Of a stretch of DNA of 64,000 nt, positions 1 to 8,936 are shown in pieces (position 1 is the stretch's first letter; every line of letters begins with the position of its first letter). The stretch covers positions 1 to 64,000 of the forward strand of contig NZ_WAAQ01000002.1 in the NCBI RefSeq assembly GCF_008868125.1, in the 5' to 3' direction. This DNA is from Microbacterium maritypicum (GTDB lineage Bacteria; Actinomycetota; Actinomycetes; Actinomycetales; Microbacteriaceae). Below the pieces are notes generated by a model. The model was not told where the DNA came from. It made no database searches and saw only the letters and a program-made list of their open reading frames with translations. The position numbers were made by a program, and so were the translations under genes.

Positions 1-61
1 GCCTCACAGCGCCGATGGTACTGCAGGGGGGACCCTGTGGGAGAGTAGGACACCGCCGGAC
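1..61 (+). rRNA. rrf: 5S ribosomal RNA, 3' end (partial)
   Basis: The first ~60 bases match the conserved 3' half of bacterial 5S rRNA: GCCGATGGTACTGC, then GTGGGAGAGTAGGACACCGC and the terminal GGACT. The 5' part lies outside the window, so a ribosomal RNA operon ends here. The exact 3' end is approximate (60-62). It is followed within 12 bases by a strong terminator hairpin, as expected for an rrn operon end. Confidence 0.93.
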
Positions 62-72
62 TCCTTTTAGTC

Positions 73-104
73 AAAATGGCCACCCATCGTTGGGTGGCCA
101 TTTT
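73..104 (+). terminator. Rho-independent terminator of the rRNA operon
   Basis: Perfect 14-bp inverted repeat: AAAATGGCCACCCA at 73-86 and its complement at 91-104, separated by a 4-base loop. The 3' arm ends in TTTT followed by GCGTTT. Its position directly after the 5S end makes it the rRNA terminator. Confidence 0.9.
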
Positions 105-137
105 GCGTTTACACGCGAGTGCGTACGAAACAGAAGC

Positions 138-165
138 AAGAGCCATCCCGCAAGGGGTGGCTCTT
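138..165. terminator. Hairpin between rRNA operon and histidine kinase gene, probable bidirectional terminator
   Basis: 12-bp stem (138-149 with 154-165, one G-T pair) closed by a GCAA loop, followed on the plus strand by CTTCGTT. It lies between the 5S transcript and the 3' end of the minus-strand kinase gene. It could serve as a second rRNA terminator or as the terminator of the minus-strand operon. Confidence 0.65.
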
Positions 166-200
166 CTTCGTTAACGTCGCACGTCGAGGGAGTGTTCAGT

Positions 201-1136
201 TCAACGGCGGATCGGAAGACGCAGCGTGAGAACGGTGCCGGCGCCCTCGGCGGAGCGGATCGACACATCCCCGCCGTGATGCCGCATCACCGTGGCGACG
301 AGCGTGAGCCCGATGCCTGAACCCGTGACGTCCCGTGCGTTCTGGGCCCGCGCGAGCTCATCGAAGACCGTCGGCAGGTCTCCCGCAGGGATTCCCCGAC
401 CGGCATCCGCGACGTCGATGACAGCCCAGCCGTCTTGTTCACGCAGCCGCACCTCGATCGGACCCTGCGCCGAGTACTTGGCGGCGTTCGACAGCACGTT
501 GTCGATCGCGAGCGACAGCAGGTCGAGGTCTGCATGCAGCGGTGGCACGGGCCACGGCACTCGGGTGACCGTCAACGACATCCGTGCGCCTGCCGCAGGG
601 TTCTGGGCAGCCAACGCCGCCACCGCCTCGCTGAGGACCTGCTCGAGATCGACCATCTCGAGCTCCAAGGGGCGCGTCTCCAGCTCCGCCAGTTTGCGCA
701 GGTCCCGCACCAGAGCGCTCAGCTTCGTCGCCTGAGTGTCCACCACCCGCCACTCGTCGAGTGAGGATCCATCCTGCGCCGCAGCTGCGGCCGCCGTCGC
801 CCGAATGGCGGTCAACGGGTTCTTCAGCTCATGATCGAGCCGCGCAAGGAACCGTTGGTGATTCGCGTGCTCGGTCTGTGTCGCCTGCGCGGCGGCATCG
901 GCCACGGCCGTCTGCATCCTGGTGCGCTCACGACGCCGCGTGCGATGAATGACCAGCATGATCGCCGGAACGGCGGAGACGAGTGCACCCGCGAGCGCCA
1001 CGGCACCGGGCAGCGCGAGGTCGATCGCGAGAAGGCGCTGGTCCCCCGCTGCAGTCATCACCCCCGCGGCGAAAGCGCACACCCCGACCGGCACGGCCGA
1101 CGCCACCCCGAGTGCCACGCCCCTGCGGTCGGTCAT
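201..1136 (-). CDS. Membrane sensor histidine kinase
   Basis: Sensor kinase of 311 aa that phosphorylates the response regulator encoded just upstream. Two hydrophobic stretches lie in the first ~75 residues with little between them, so there is hardly any extracellular sensing loop. A basic, coiled segment follows. The H-box LDHELKNPLTAIR contains the phospho-acceptor histidine; the N-box DNVLSNAAKYS, G1 DAGRGIP, F-box FDELAR and G2 GSGIGLTL complete the HATPase domain. The ATG start overlaps the regulator stop codon by ATGA, which excludes the much longer open frame that runs upstream in the same frame. It is the last gene of a four-gene operon with two lipoproteins, which may supply the sensing function (inference). 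Confidence 0.92.
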   Translation of the reverse strand: MTDRRGVALGVASAVPVGVCAFAAGVMTAAGDQRLLAIDLALPGAVALAGALVSAVPAIMLVIHRTRRRERTRMQTAVADAAAQATQTEHANHQRFLARLDHELKNPLTAIRATAAAAAAQDGSSLDEWRVVDTQATKLSALVRDLRKLAELETRPLELEMVDLEQVLSEAVAALAAQNPAAGARMSLTVTRVPWPVPPLHADLDLLSLAIDNVLSNAAKYSAQGPIEVRLREQDGWAVIDVADAGRGIPAGDLPTVFDELARAQNARDVTGSGIGLTLVATVMRHHGGDVSIRSAEGAGTVLTLRLPIRR

Positions 1137-1858
1137 GCGCCCACCACCCGCGGAACGAACAGGTAGCCCATGCTCTGCGCGGTCTCGATGAGGCGCGCTT
1201 CCCCTGCGGAGTCGCCGAGCACCCGGCGCAGCTCGGCGATGCGGTGGTCGACGGCACGGCTCGATGAGGCGAAGTCGAAGCCCCACAGCGCTGACAGGAG
1301 CCGCTCTCGCGTGTGCACCTCCTGCGGATGCAGCATCAAGTACTCGAGCAGCGTGAGTGCTTTCGGGGTGAGGGTGAGTTCGGTGTCGCCCCGCCACACG
1401 CGACGCGCGGTGCGATCCAGCGTGATGTCCAGGGCCTGCAGCCGTTGCGAGCCCCGGAGGGCACCGGCGCCCTGCGAGCTTCGACGCAGCACGGCGCGGA
1501 TGCGCGAGATCAGTTCGTGCGGATCGAAGGGCTTGTTCAGGTAGTCGTCCGCGCCCTCGTCGAGGGCCGCGCTGCGCTCCCACGACTCGCCGACCTGGGT
1601 GAGCAGGATGATGGGGAGCCAGAGCTGCCGGCCCCGGATGCGACGGACGAACTCGCGTCCGTCGACGTGGGGCATGATCACATCGCACACCACCAGGTCG
1701 GGCACCTCGCGCTCCACCTCGGCCAGACCTGCGCGCCCGTCTTCGGCGACGCGCACATCGAAGCCGCTCCTTCCCAGGAACGCGGCCAGCGCCCCGGTGA
1801 TCGCCTCGTCGTCGTCGACGAGCAGGATCCGGGGGCGCTCAGTCTGTTCGGTGATCAT
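1133..1858 (-). CDS. OmpR/PhoB-family DNA-binding response regulator
   Basis: Protein of 241 aa. The N-terminal receiver domain begins ILLVDDDEAI, with the phospho-acceptor Asp in DLVVCDVIMP and the conserved Lys in LNKPFDP. The C-terminal winged-helix (Trans_reg_C) domain carries LTPKALTLLEYL and a SSRAVDHRIAELRRVLGD recognition-helix region. It is the cognate regulator of the kinase that follows (ATGA overlap). Its start codon shares one base (TGATG) with the stop of the upstream DUF3060-like lipoprotein gene, so all are translationally coupled. Target genes cannot be read from the window; control of its own operon is plausible but no operator was identified. Confidence 0.95.
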   Translation of the reverse strand: MITEQTERPRILLVDDDEAITGALAAFLGRSGFDVRVAEDGRAGLAEVEREVPDLVVCDVIMPHVDGREFVRRIRGRQLWLPIILLTQVGESWERSAALDEGADDYLNKPFDPHELISRIRAVLRRSSQGAGALRGSQRLQALDITLDRTARRVWRGDTELTLTPKALTLLEYLMLHPQEVHTRERLLSALWGFDFASSSRAVDHRIAELRRVLGDSAGEARLIETAQSMGYLFVPRVVGA

Positions 1859-2403
1859 CAGCCCCGCCCGAGGGAGTTCGCGCTGCCGTCGTCTTCCAGC
1901 GTCGGTGTCGGCCCCGTCCAGTACACCTCGTTGGCGCTCCCCGACACGGTCGCCGTGCCTATCGTCCCGGCATAGACGACGGTGCCGGAGCCGCGGAGCA
2001 GGAGCTCATCGACGTCGTCGGCGATCACGACGCCCGCATCGATGTCGATCACCAGATTCGCGCACGACCCCTCGACGCGCACCACGGCGCCATCGTGGTC
2101 CAGCGGCCCGCTCGGGCAGGTCATCGTGATCGTGGCCGCGGCGATCAGCCGCTCGCGTTCGGCCGCGTTCGGTGCGGAGAGCGCCGGTGGCGTCGCGTCG
2201 GCATCCTCCTCGTCCGGTGACGAGGTCGCGCGCGGCGTGGTCTCATCCTGCGGTGCGGGGCCGGCCTCCTGTGGCGCAGGCGAGCGGGCATCGTCTGCGG
2301 AGGGATCGATGATGCGGACCGTGCATCCGGTGAGCAGCAGCGCCGCGATCACCACGGGAGTGATCGCGGCGATGTGCCGGCGTGCAGCGCGCATGGCATC
2401 CAT
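1858..2403 (-). CDS. DUF3060-like lipoprotein
   Basis: Protein of 181 aa with an N-terminal lipoprotein signal (hydrophobic core, lipobox LLTG-C, Cys27), then a disordered Pro/Glu/Asp/Ser-rich linker. The C-terminal ~85 residues are rich in Gly/Val/Asp (VEGSCANLVID, GSANEVYW) and resemble the repetitive beta-fold of DUF3060 proteins. It should be anchored to the outer face of the membrane. It lies 9 bp after the OmpA-domain gene and overlaps the response regulator start. An alternative ATG three codons downstream, at 2394, has a somewhat better-spaced GAGAAG upstream. The DUF3060 assignment is from pattern recognition; molecular function is unknown. Confidence 0.8.
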   Translation of the reverse strand: MDAMRAARRHIAAITPVVIAALLLTGCTVRIIDPSADDARSPAPQEAGPAPQDETTPRATSSPDEEDADATPPALSAPNAAERERLIAAATITMTCPSGPLDHDGAVVRVEGSCANLVIDIDAGVVIADDVDELLLRGSGTVVYAGTIGTATVSGSANEVYWTGPTPTLEDDGSANSLGRG

Positions 2404-2412
2404 CTTCTCGTG

Positions 2413-3621
2413 TCAGAAGGTCGCCGGGATGAAGATCTCGACGCGTCGGTTGAGCTGGCGCCCCGCGGGGTTGTCGACGCCATCGATCTCGTTCGCGGCG
2501 ACAGGGCGGGACTCCCCGAAGCCCTCGGCGGTGAGCGCGGTGCCGACCCCGCGGTCCTGGAGGCCATCGACCACCGCATCCGCGCGATCCTCCGACAGCG
2601 TCTGGTTCTCGGCATCCGATCCGATGGCGTCCGTGTGGCCCGACACCGAGGCCTGCGCGACCTCGAGCGCGGTGAGCGCGTCGGCCACGGCATCCAGCGT
2701 GGTGGCCGCATCGTCGCGGATGTCGCTCTTGTCGAAGTCGAACAGCACCCCGTCCTCGAATGTGAGGGTCGTGCCGCAGGACTCCAACGGGGCGAGCGTG
2801 CCCAGCGGCGGGAACACCCCGAGCGTGGGGACGACCGGCAACGGCTCGGCCTTCACCCGCTCGCCGTTCACCTGTGCCGTGCCGTCTCCGAAGTTCTGGA
2901 TGGTGATGTCGCGGCTGGTGTAGTTGCCAGAGCCGTCACCGAAGTTCTGGATGGTCACAGCCCCGGCCTCGTAGTTGCCCGATCCGTCGCCGAAGTTCTG
3001 GATGGTCACGTCGCCGTCGGAGTAGTTGCCGGAGCCGTCGCCGAAGATCTGCACGGTCTTGGTCGCATCGGTGTAGTTGCCGGACCCGTCGCCGAAGTTC
3101 TGGATCGTGACCGCGCCATCGGTGTAGTTGCCCGACCCGTCGCCGAAGTTCTGGATCGTGACGCCGTTGATCGTGGAGGTACCCGATCCGTCGCCGAAGT
3201 TCTGCACGGTTCCGTCCGGCCCCGTGAAGGTGCCGGATCCGTCGCCGTACAGCAGCGCGGTGCCGTTGCCGGAGACCACATTCCCGGTCGCATCGCAGTG
3301 CGCCGGTGTCGCCGTGACCCCGGGGATGTCGGCGAGCGCATCGTTGACCTCGATCGCGAAGGCGGATGCCGACGAGTCCAGCAGTGACAGGTCGGGGAGC
3401 ACGAACAGCGGCACGGGCGGGAACTGGCCCACGTCGTATCCGGGAACCGTGGCGACGGCGGAAATCGGGGCATCGGGCGACGTCGGGGCGCCGCTCGGCT
3501 TCGGGGCGCTCGGCGGCGTCGCGGCACACCCGGTGACGACGAGGGAGGCCAGGAGTCCGAGTGCGACGCCCTGGCGGCGACGGCGGGAGGCAGACGAGGC
3601 GGTGCGTGCGGCGGTGGTCAT
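2413..3621 (-). CDS. OmpA-family C-terminal domain lipoprotein with 17-residue repeats
   Basis: Protein of 402 aa. It starts with a basic segment and a lipobox ending at Cys32, so it is probably a surface lipoprotein. The middle (about residues 126-244) consists of seven GDGSG-containing 17-residue repeats. The C-terminal ~110 residues form an OmpA-like peptidoglycan-binding domain: FDFDKSDI, SGHTDAIGSD, the NQxLSxxRA-type motif, and NRRVEI near the end. In a Gram-positive cell this domain would tether the protein to peptidoglycan. The start at 3621 is chosen because it begins the signal peptide; a longer open frame reaches 3693 without adding a sensible leader. It is the first gene of the operon with the DUF3060-like lipoprotein and the two-component system. 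Confidence 0.88.
   Translation of the reverse strand: MTTAARTASSASRRRRQGVALGLLASLVVTGCAATPPSAPKPSGAPTSPDAPISAVATVPGYDVGQFPPVPLFVLPDLSLLDSSASAFAIEVNDALADIPGVTATPAHCDATGNVVSGNGTALLYGDGSGTFTGPDGTVQNFGDGSGTSTINGVTIQNFGDGSGNYTDGAVTIQNFGDGSGNYTDATKTVQIFGDGSGNYSDGDVTIQNFGDGSGNYEAGAVTIQNFGDGSGNYTSRDITIQNFGDGTAQVNGERVKAEPLPVVPTLGVFPPLGTLAPLESCGTTLTFEDGVLFDFDKSDIRDDAATTLDAVADALTALEVAQASVSGHTDAIGSDAENQTLSEDRADAVVDGLQDRGVGTALTAEGFGESRPVAANEIDGVDNPAGRQLNRRVEIFIPATF
2890..3246 (-). repeat. Seven tandem 51-bp coding repeats in the OmpA-domain gene
   Basis: Seven successive 51-bp units each encode the pattern GDGSGxxTxxxVTIQNF (17 residues), followed by a degenerate eighth start. The Asp-Gly/Gly pattern suggests a stacked beta-strand or beta-solenoid fold. 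DNA identity between units is high but not perfect (for example one unit has IF in place of NF), so the array is old enough to have drifted yet could still recombine. Confidence 0.9.
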
Positions 3622-3689
3622 GGATCGAGCGTATCCAGCCGGTGTGGCGATACTGTCGCGGAGTTGTCGCAAGCCTGCGACACGTCCGC

Positions 3690-4478
3690 TCACCGTTTGA
3701 CCCGCGACTCCAGAACCCCTGCGGTGTCGATGACGGCATCCGCGAGCGTCCGCTCATCAAGTCCTTCGCCGCCCCACGTGACAGCCACTGCGGCGACCGG
3801 CCAGCCGGTGTGGTCGCGCACGACGGCTCCGACCGATCGGAGCCCGTCTGCCACCTCGCTATCCTCGACCGCATAGCCGCGTGCTCGTACCTCCCGCAGG
3901 AGTTCGCGCAGCTCTGCGGGGCGACGCGGCCCCAGCCCTGTGCGGTCGGGGAACGACGACGCGCTCGGATACAGCGCGCGCACCTGTTCCCGGGGCAGGG
4001 CGGCCAGCATCGCCCGTCCGCTCGCGGTGAGGTGCGCAGGAAGGCGTACGCCGACATCCGTCACGAGGGCGGGGCGGCGGGGTGCGCGCTCCTCGACGAT
4101 GTAGAGCACGTCGCCACCGCTCATCACGGCGAGGTGGGCGCTCTCGCCCAGGCGGTCGGACAACGCGGCGATCAGCGGTCGGCCGAGTCGGGCGAGCGGC
4201 TGCTGGCGGGTGTAGCCGCCGGCCAGCTCGAACGCGGAAGTGCCCAGACCCCATCTCTGCTCCTCGCGGAGATGAAGCACGAAGCCGTGCGCAGCCAACG
4301 TGGTGAGCAGGTGATAGACCGTGGAGCGCGGCAGGTCGAGCTCGCGCGCGATCGCGGATGCCGCCACAGGAGCCGGGCGTCCGGCGAGGTAGCTGAGGAT
4401 GCGGAGGGTGTTCTCGGCCGCCGGGACCTGCGGTTCGGCTGCGCGAGAGGCCGCACTCCTGTCTGGGATCACAGACAC
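3690..4478 (-). CDS. IclR-family transcriptional regulator, probable histidine-utilisation repressor
   Basis: Protein of 262 aa. An N-terminal winged helix (ENTLRILSYLAG..., then LDLPRSTVYHLLTTLAAHGF) is followed by the IclR effector-binding domain (AHLAVMSGGDVLYIVEE, LPAHLTASGRAMLAALP, GYAVEDSEVADGLRSVGAVV). The start is GTG at 4478; no in-frame ATG gives a better N-terminus. It is transcribed divergently from hutH with about 50 bp between them. This places it as the likely local regulator of the hut genes, with the effector possibly histidine, urocanate or a later intermediate (inference). Confidence 0.9.
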   Translation of the reverse strand: MSVIPDRSAASRAAEPQVPAAENTLRILSYLAGRPAPVAASAIARELDLPRSTVYHLLTTLAAHGFVLHLREEQRWGLGTSAFELAGGYTRQQPLARLGRPLIAALSDRLGESAHLAVMSGGDVLYIVEERAPRRPALVTDVGVRLPAHLTASGRAMLAALPREQVRALYPSASSFPDRTGLGPRRPAELRELLREVRARGYAVEDSEVADGLRSVGAVVRDHTGWPVAAVAVTWGGEGLDERTLADAVIDTAGVLESRVKR

Positions 4479-4530
4479 AGCATCGCACGAACGGGTATCC
4501 CCGTCGACACTGCGGGTGTGGAATCAGAAC

Positions 4531-6072
4531 ATGACCGAACTTGCCCCCGTGCTGGTCGGAGCAGCCCCGCTGTCTCCCGCCGATGTCGTCGCCGTCGTCC
4601 GCCACGATGCGCCCGTGCAGATCGACGCGGAGGCACTCGCACGCGTCGCCGACACCCGCCGCGTGATCGACGGCCTCGCGGCTGATCCGAACCCGCACTA
4701 CGGCGTCTCCACCGGCTTCGGGGCCCTCGCGACCACGTTCATCGCTCCCGACCGCCGCCTGCAGCTGCAGGCCAGCCTGATCCGCTCGCACGCCGCCGGC
4801 ACGGGCGCCGAGGTCGAGCGCGAGGTCGTCCGCGGTCTTCAGCTCCTGCGCCTGCAGACGCTCGCCTCCGGGCGCACGGGTGTCCGCGCGGTCGTCGTCG
4901 AGACCTACGCAGCCCTGCTCAACTCCGGCATCACGCCCGTGGTGCGCGAGTACGGCTCGCTCGGCTGCTCGGGCGACCTCGCGCCTCTCGCCCACATCGC
5001 CCTGGCCACGATGGGCGAAGGCGACGTGCGCGATGCCTCCGGCGCGCTGGTTCCCGCATCCGACGCCCTCGCCGCCGCGGGCATCGAGCCGCTCACCCTC
5101 GTCGAGAAGGAGGGGCTGGCACTCATCAACGGCACCGACGGCATGCTCGGCATGCTGGTGCTCGCACTCCACGACCTGGAGACCCTTCTGCTCACCGCCG
5201 ACATCGCCGCGGCGATGTCGGTCGAATCGCAGCTCGGCACCGACGCCGTGTTCGCCGCCGACCTGATGGCGCTGCGCGCCCAGACGGGACAGTCCGAATC
5301 GGCGGCGAACCTGCGCGCGTTCCTTGGCGACTCCCCCATGGTCGCGAGCCACAAGGGACCGGACGACGGCCGCGTGCAGGATGCCTACTCGCTGCGCTGC
5401 TCGCCCCAGGTGCACGGCGCCGCGCGCGACACCCTCGCCCATGCGACGCTGATCGCCGGGCGCGAGCTCGCCAGCGTGATCGACAACCCCGTCATCACCC
5501 TCGACGGCCGCATCGAGTCCAACGGCAACTTCCACGGCGCTCCCGTCGCGGCCGTCCTCGACTTCCTCGCGATCTCGGTCGCCGACGTCGCCTCGGTTTC
5601 CGAGCGTCGTACGGACCGCGCGCTGGATCCGGCCCGCAGCCACGGACTCCCGCCGTTCCTGGCCGATGAGGTGGGCGTCGACTCCGGTCTCATGATCGCG
5701 CAGTACGCGGCCGCCGGAATCGTCTCCGAGCTCAAGCGCCTCGCGGTGCCAGCATCCGTCGACTCGATCCCGTCGTCCGCCATGCAGGAGGACCACGTGT
5801 CGATGGGGTGGGCCGCTGCGCGCAAGCTGCGACGCGCGATCGACGGACTCGGACGCGTGCTCGCGATCGAGATCCTCACCGGCGCCCGCGCCCTCGACCT
5901 GCGCGCCCCGCTGCAGGCCGGACCCGCGACCGGTGCCGTGCGCGACCTGGTGCGCACCGTAGCCGCCGGTCCCGGCCCCGACCGCTTCCTCTCGCCCGAG
6001 ATGGAAGCCGTCACCGCACTCGTCCAGTCGGGCGCCGTCGCCCGCATCGCAAAGGAGCACACCCATGGCTGA
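4531..6072 (+). CDS. hutH: Histidine ammonia-lyase
   Basis: Removes ammonia from L-histidine to give trans-urocanate, the first step of histidine degradation, in the cytoplasm. Length 513 aa, usual for HutH. The segment [14 protein letters not shown] contains the tripeptide that cyclises to the MIO electrophile. Here it is Cys146-Ser147-Gly148, where the classical form is Ala-Ser-Gly. Other family signatures present: [11 protein letters not shown] near residue 58, [14 protein letters not shown], and [11 protein letters not shown]. No good Shine-Dalgarno precedes the ATG at 4531; TGGAAT at 4518-4523 is a possible -10 for a leaderless message. The 3' end overlaps hutU by 8 bp, showing coupling. 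Confidence 0.96.
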   Translation: MTELAPVLVGAAPLSPADVVAVVRHDAPVQIDAEALARVADTRRVIDGLAADPNPHYGVSTGFGALATTFIAPDRRLQLQASLIRSHAAGTGAEVEREVVRGLQLLRLQTLASGRTGVRAVVVETYAALLNSGITPVVREYGSLGCSGDLAPLAHIALATMGEGDVRDASGALVPASDALAAAGIEPLTLVEKEGLALINGTDGMLGMLVLALHDLETLLLTADIAAAMSVESQLGTDAVFAADLMALRAQTGQSESAANLRAFLGDSPMVASHKGPDDGRVQDAYSLRCSPQVHGAARDTLAHATLIAGRELASVIDNPVITLDGRIESNGNFHGAPVAAVLDFLAISVADVASVSERRTDRALDPARSHGLPPFLADEVGVDSGLMIAQYAAAGIVSELKRLAVPASVDSIPSSAMQEDHVSMGWAAARKLRRAIDGLGRVLAIEILTGARALDLRAPLQAGPATGAVRDLVRTVAAGPGPDRFLSPEMEAVTALVQSGAVARIAKEHTHG

Positions 6073-7729
6073 GTCCCCCGTATCCGGGCCCCGCGTCGTC
6101 CGCGCCGCCCGCGGCAACCAGCGCACCGCGAAGAGCTGGGGCGCCGAAGCCGCCAAGCGCATGCTGATGAACAACCTCGATCCCGAGGTCGCCGAGCACC
6201 CCGAAGACCTGGTCGTCTACGGCGGCACCGGCAAGGCCGCGCGCAGCTGGGAGGCGTACGACGCGATCGTGCGCACTCTCGACGAGCTCGAACCGGATGA
6301 GACCCTGCTGGTGCAGTCGGGCAAGCCGGTCGGCGTCTTCCGCACCCACGAGTGGGCGCCGCGTGTGCTGATCGCCAACTCCAACCTGGTGGGGGACTGG
6401 GCGAACTGGCCCGAGTTCCGCAAGCTCGAAGAGCTCGGCCTCATCATGTACGGGCAGATGACCGCCGGATCCTGGATCTACATCGGCACGCAGGGAATCC
6501 TGCAGGGCACGTACGAGACGTTCGCCGCCGTCGCCCGCTCGCTCGGCCGCGACTCGCTCCGCGGCACCCTCACCCTCACCGGTGGAGCCGGTGGCATGGG
6601 CGGCGCCCAGCCGCTCGCCGTGACTCTGAACGACGGAGCGGTGCTGATCGTCGATGTGGATGAGTCGCGTCTCGCTCGTCGCGTGGAGCACGGCTACCTC
6701 GACGAGTACACGACCGACCTCGATGCGGCCGTCGCCCGGGTCGTCGCCGCCAAGGAGGCGGGCGAAGCCCTCTCGGTCGGCGTGGTCGGCAACGCGGCCG
6801 AGGTCTTCCCCGAGCTGCGGCGCCGCGGCGTGCCGATCGACATCGTGACCGATCAGACCAGTGCCCACGATCCGCTCGCCTACCTGCCGCTCGGCATCAC
6901 GGTCGCGGACTGGAAGGCCGAGGCTGCGCGCGACCCGGAGGAGTTCACGCGCCGCTCGCGCGAATCGATGGCCGCGCACGTCGCGGCGATGGTGGCCTTC
7001 CAGGATGCGGGGGCCGCGGTGTTCGACTACGGCAACTCGATCAGGGCCGAGGCGCAGCTGGGCGGGTTCGACCGGGCGTTCGAGTTCCCCGGGTTCGTGC
7101 CGGCGTACATCCGCCCGCAGTTCGAGGAAGGACGCGGGCCGTTCCGCTGGGCTGCCCTCTCCGGCGACCCGGAAGACATCTACAAGACCGACCGGGCCAT
7201 CGCCGAGCTCTTCCCCGAGGATGCCGCCCTGCACCGCTGGCTCGAGAAGGCCGGGGAGAAGGTGCACTTCGAGGGGCTGCCCGCCCGCATCTGCTGGCTC
7301 GGCTACAAGGAGCGCCACCTCGCCGGGCTCAAGTTCAACGAGATGGTCGCCTCGGGCGAGCTGTCGGCCCCGATCGTGATCGGTCGCGACCACCTCGACG
7401 CAGGCTCCGTGGCATCGCCGTACCGCGAGACCGAGGCCATGAAGGACGGCTCCGACGCGATCGCCGACTGGCCCCTGCTGAACGCCCTGCTCAACACGGC
7501 ATCCGGCGCCTCCTGGGTGTCGCTGCACCATGGCGGCGGCGTCGGCATCGGCCGCTCCATCCACGCCGGTCAGGTCACGGTCGCCGACGGCAGCGCCCTC
7601 GCGGCGGAGAAGCTCGAACGCGTGCTGACGAACGATCCGGGCACCGGAGTGATGCGGCACGTCGACGCCGGATATGAGCACGCCCGTGAGGTGGCGCGCG
7701 AGCGCGGCCTCAACGTGCCGATGCTCTGA
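6065..7729 (+). CDS. hutU: Urocanate hydratase
   Basis: Converts urocanate to imidazolonepropionate using tightly bound NAD as electrophile. The 554 aa length is typical. Recognisable family segments are [14 protein letters not shown] near residue 55, [20 protein letters not shown] (NAD-binding Gly-rich part), [13 protein letters not shown], and the C-terminal [18 protein letters not shown]. It overlaps hutH by 8 bp and is followed 12 bp later by hutI, so the three form one operon. Confidence 0.97.
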   Translation: MAESPVSGPRVVRAARGNQRTAKSWGAEAAKRMLMNNLDPEVAEHPEDLVVYGGTGKAARSWEAYDAIVRTLDELEPDETLLVQSGKPVGVFRTHEWAPRVLIANSNLVGDWANWPEFRKLEELGLIMYGQMTAGSWIYIGTQGILQGTYETFAAVARSLGRDSLRGTLTLTGGAGGMGGAQPLAVTLNDGAVLIVDVDESRLARRVEHGYLDEYTTDLDAAVARVVAAKEAGEALSVGVVGNAAEVFPELRRRGVPIDIVTDQTSAHDPLAYLPLGITVADWKAEAARDPEEFTRRSRESMAAHVAAMVAFQDAGAAVFDYGNSIRAEAQLGGFDRAFEFPGFVPAYIRPQFEEGRGPFRWAALSGDPEDIYKTDRAIAELFPEDAALHRWLEKAGEKVHFEGLPARICWLGYKERHLAGLKFNEMVASGELSAPIVIGRDHLDAGSVASPYRETEAMKDGSDAIADWPLLNALLNTASGASWVSLHHGGGVGIGRSIHAGQVTVADGSALAAEKLERVLTNDPGTGVMRHVDAGYEHAREVARERGLNVPML

Positions 7730-7741
7730 GAGGGTGAGGGC

Positions 7742-8905
7742 ATGTCGACGCTCATCACGAACATCGCGGAACTGACCACCAACGTCTCCACCGGCGGCGA
7801 CCTCACCGGGACCGTTCTCGATGCCGCGGTGCTGATCGAGGGCGAGCGGATCGCCTGGGTGGGCGCCGCCGCGGACGCACCGGAGGTCGATGAGGTCGTC
7901 GACGCCGGTGGGCGTGCGGTGATCCCCGGGTTCGTCGACAGTCACAGCCACCTGGTCTTCGCGGGCGACCGCGCGGCCGAGTTCGAGGCCCGCATGGCAG
8001 GGCAGAAGTACGCTGCCGGCGGCATCCGCTCGACCGTCGCCGCGACCCGGGCCGCCACTGATGACGAGCTGCGCGCACGCCTTCGCGGCTTCCTCGACGA
8101 GATGCTCGCGCAGGGCACGACGACCGTCGAGATCAAGAGCGGCTACGGGCTGAGCGTCGCCGACGAGGAGCGCCTCGTGCGCCTGGCCGCAGAGGTGACA
8201 CCCGAGGTGACCTTCCTCGGAGCGCACGTCGTGCCCGCCGAGTATGCCGACCGGCCGGACGAGTACGTCGATCTGGTCACCGGGCCCATGCTCGATGCCT
8301 GCGCACCGCACGCGAAGTGGGTCGACGTGTTCTGCGAGACCGGCGCCTTCACGGTGGCGCAGTCACGCCGGGTGCTGGAAGCCGGCATCACGCGCGGCCT
8401 CGTGCCCCGGGTGCATGCGAGCCAGCTCGGTCCGGGGGAGGGTGTGCGTCTGGCGGTCGAGCTCGGTGCGGCATCCATCGACCACGGCACCTATCTGACG
8501 GATGCCGACGTCGACGCGCTCGCCGGCTCCGACACCGTGCTCACGCTGCTGCCGGGGGTCGAGTTCTCGACGCGGCAGCCGTATCCTGACGCCCGCCGCC
8601 TGATCGACGCGGGAGTGACCGTGGCCCTGGCCTGCGACACGAACCCGGGGTCGAGCTTCACCTCATCGATGCCGTTCTGCATCGCCGTGGCCGTGCGCGA
8701 CATGGGGATGACTCCGGCCGAGGCGGTCTGGGCGGCGACCGCCGGGGGCGCGAAGGCGCTCCGCCGCGACGACGTGGGCGTGCTCGCACCCGGTGCGAGG
8801 GCCGACCTCGTGCTGCTCGACGCGCCGACCCGCATCCACCTCGCCTACCGACCCGGCGTGCCGCTGGTGCGGGCGGTCTGGAAGGACGGGCGAGCGATCG
8901 GCTGA
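7742..8905 (+). CDS. hutI: Imidazolonepropionase
   Basis: Amidohydrolase-superfamily enzyme (387 aa) that opens imidazolone-5-propionate to N-formimidoyl-L-glutamate. Metal- and substrate-site signatures: [14 protein letters not shown] (HxH type) near residue 65, [21 protein letters not shown] and [14 protein letters not shown]. Preceded by a GAGAGGGTGAGG purine-rich ribosome-binding site. It is the last hut gene here: neither a formimidoylglutamase (hutG) nor a formimidoylglutamate deiminase (hutF) follows, so the last step must be encoded elsewhere. The stop codon lies inside a terminator hairpin. Confidence 0.96.
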   Translation: MSTLITNIAELTTNVSTGGDLTGTVLDAAVLIEGERIAWVGAAADAPEVDEVVDAGGRAVIPGFVDSHSHLVFAGDRAAEFEARMAGQKYAAGGIRSTVAATRAATDDELRARLRGFLDEMLAQGTTTVEIKSGYGLSVADEERLVRLAAEVTPEVTFLGAHVVPAEYADRPDEYVDLVTGPMLDACAPHAKWVDVFCETGAFTVAQSRRVLEAGITRGLVPRVHASQLGPGEGVRLAVELGAASIDHGTYLTDADVDALAGSDTVLTLLPGVEFSTRQPYPDARRLIDAGVTVALACDTNPGSSFTSSMPFCIAVAVRDMGMTPAEAVWAATAGGAKALRRDDVGVLAPGARADLVLLDAPTRIHLAYRPGVPLVRAVWKDGRAIG

Positions 8906-8932
8906 GGCCACGGGGCGCTCAGCCGATCGCTC
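8892..8932. terminator. Bidirectional terminator between hutI and the convergent hydrolase gene
   Basis: Perfect 15-bp stem: GAGCGATCGGCTGAG at 8892-8906 pairs with 8918-8932, with an 11-base loop. The hutI stop codon lies in the left arm. It separates two convergent operons. There is no long T-run, as is common in high-GC actinobacteria. Confidence 0.75.
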
Positions 8933-8936
8933 CGGA

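Noticed and set aside
201..1688. 495-codon frame beginning inside the response regulator gene
   Set aside because: Only its last 311 codons are the histidine kinase. The upstream part overlaps the regulator out of frame; the ATG at 1136 with ATGA overlap is the real start.
2890..3246. CRISPR array
   Set aside because: The 51-bp repeats are in-frame coding repeats without unique spacers. No other CRISPR-like array or cas gene was seen.
3859..8311. Long minus-strand frames of 771 and 766 codons opposite the hut genes
   Set aside because: No recognisable domain and low-complexity composition; the plus strand encodes hutH, hutU and hutI with full-length matches.
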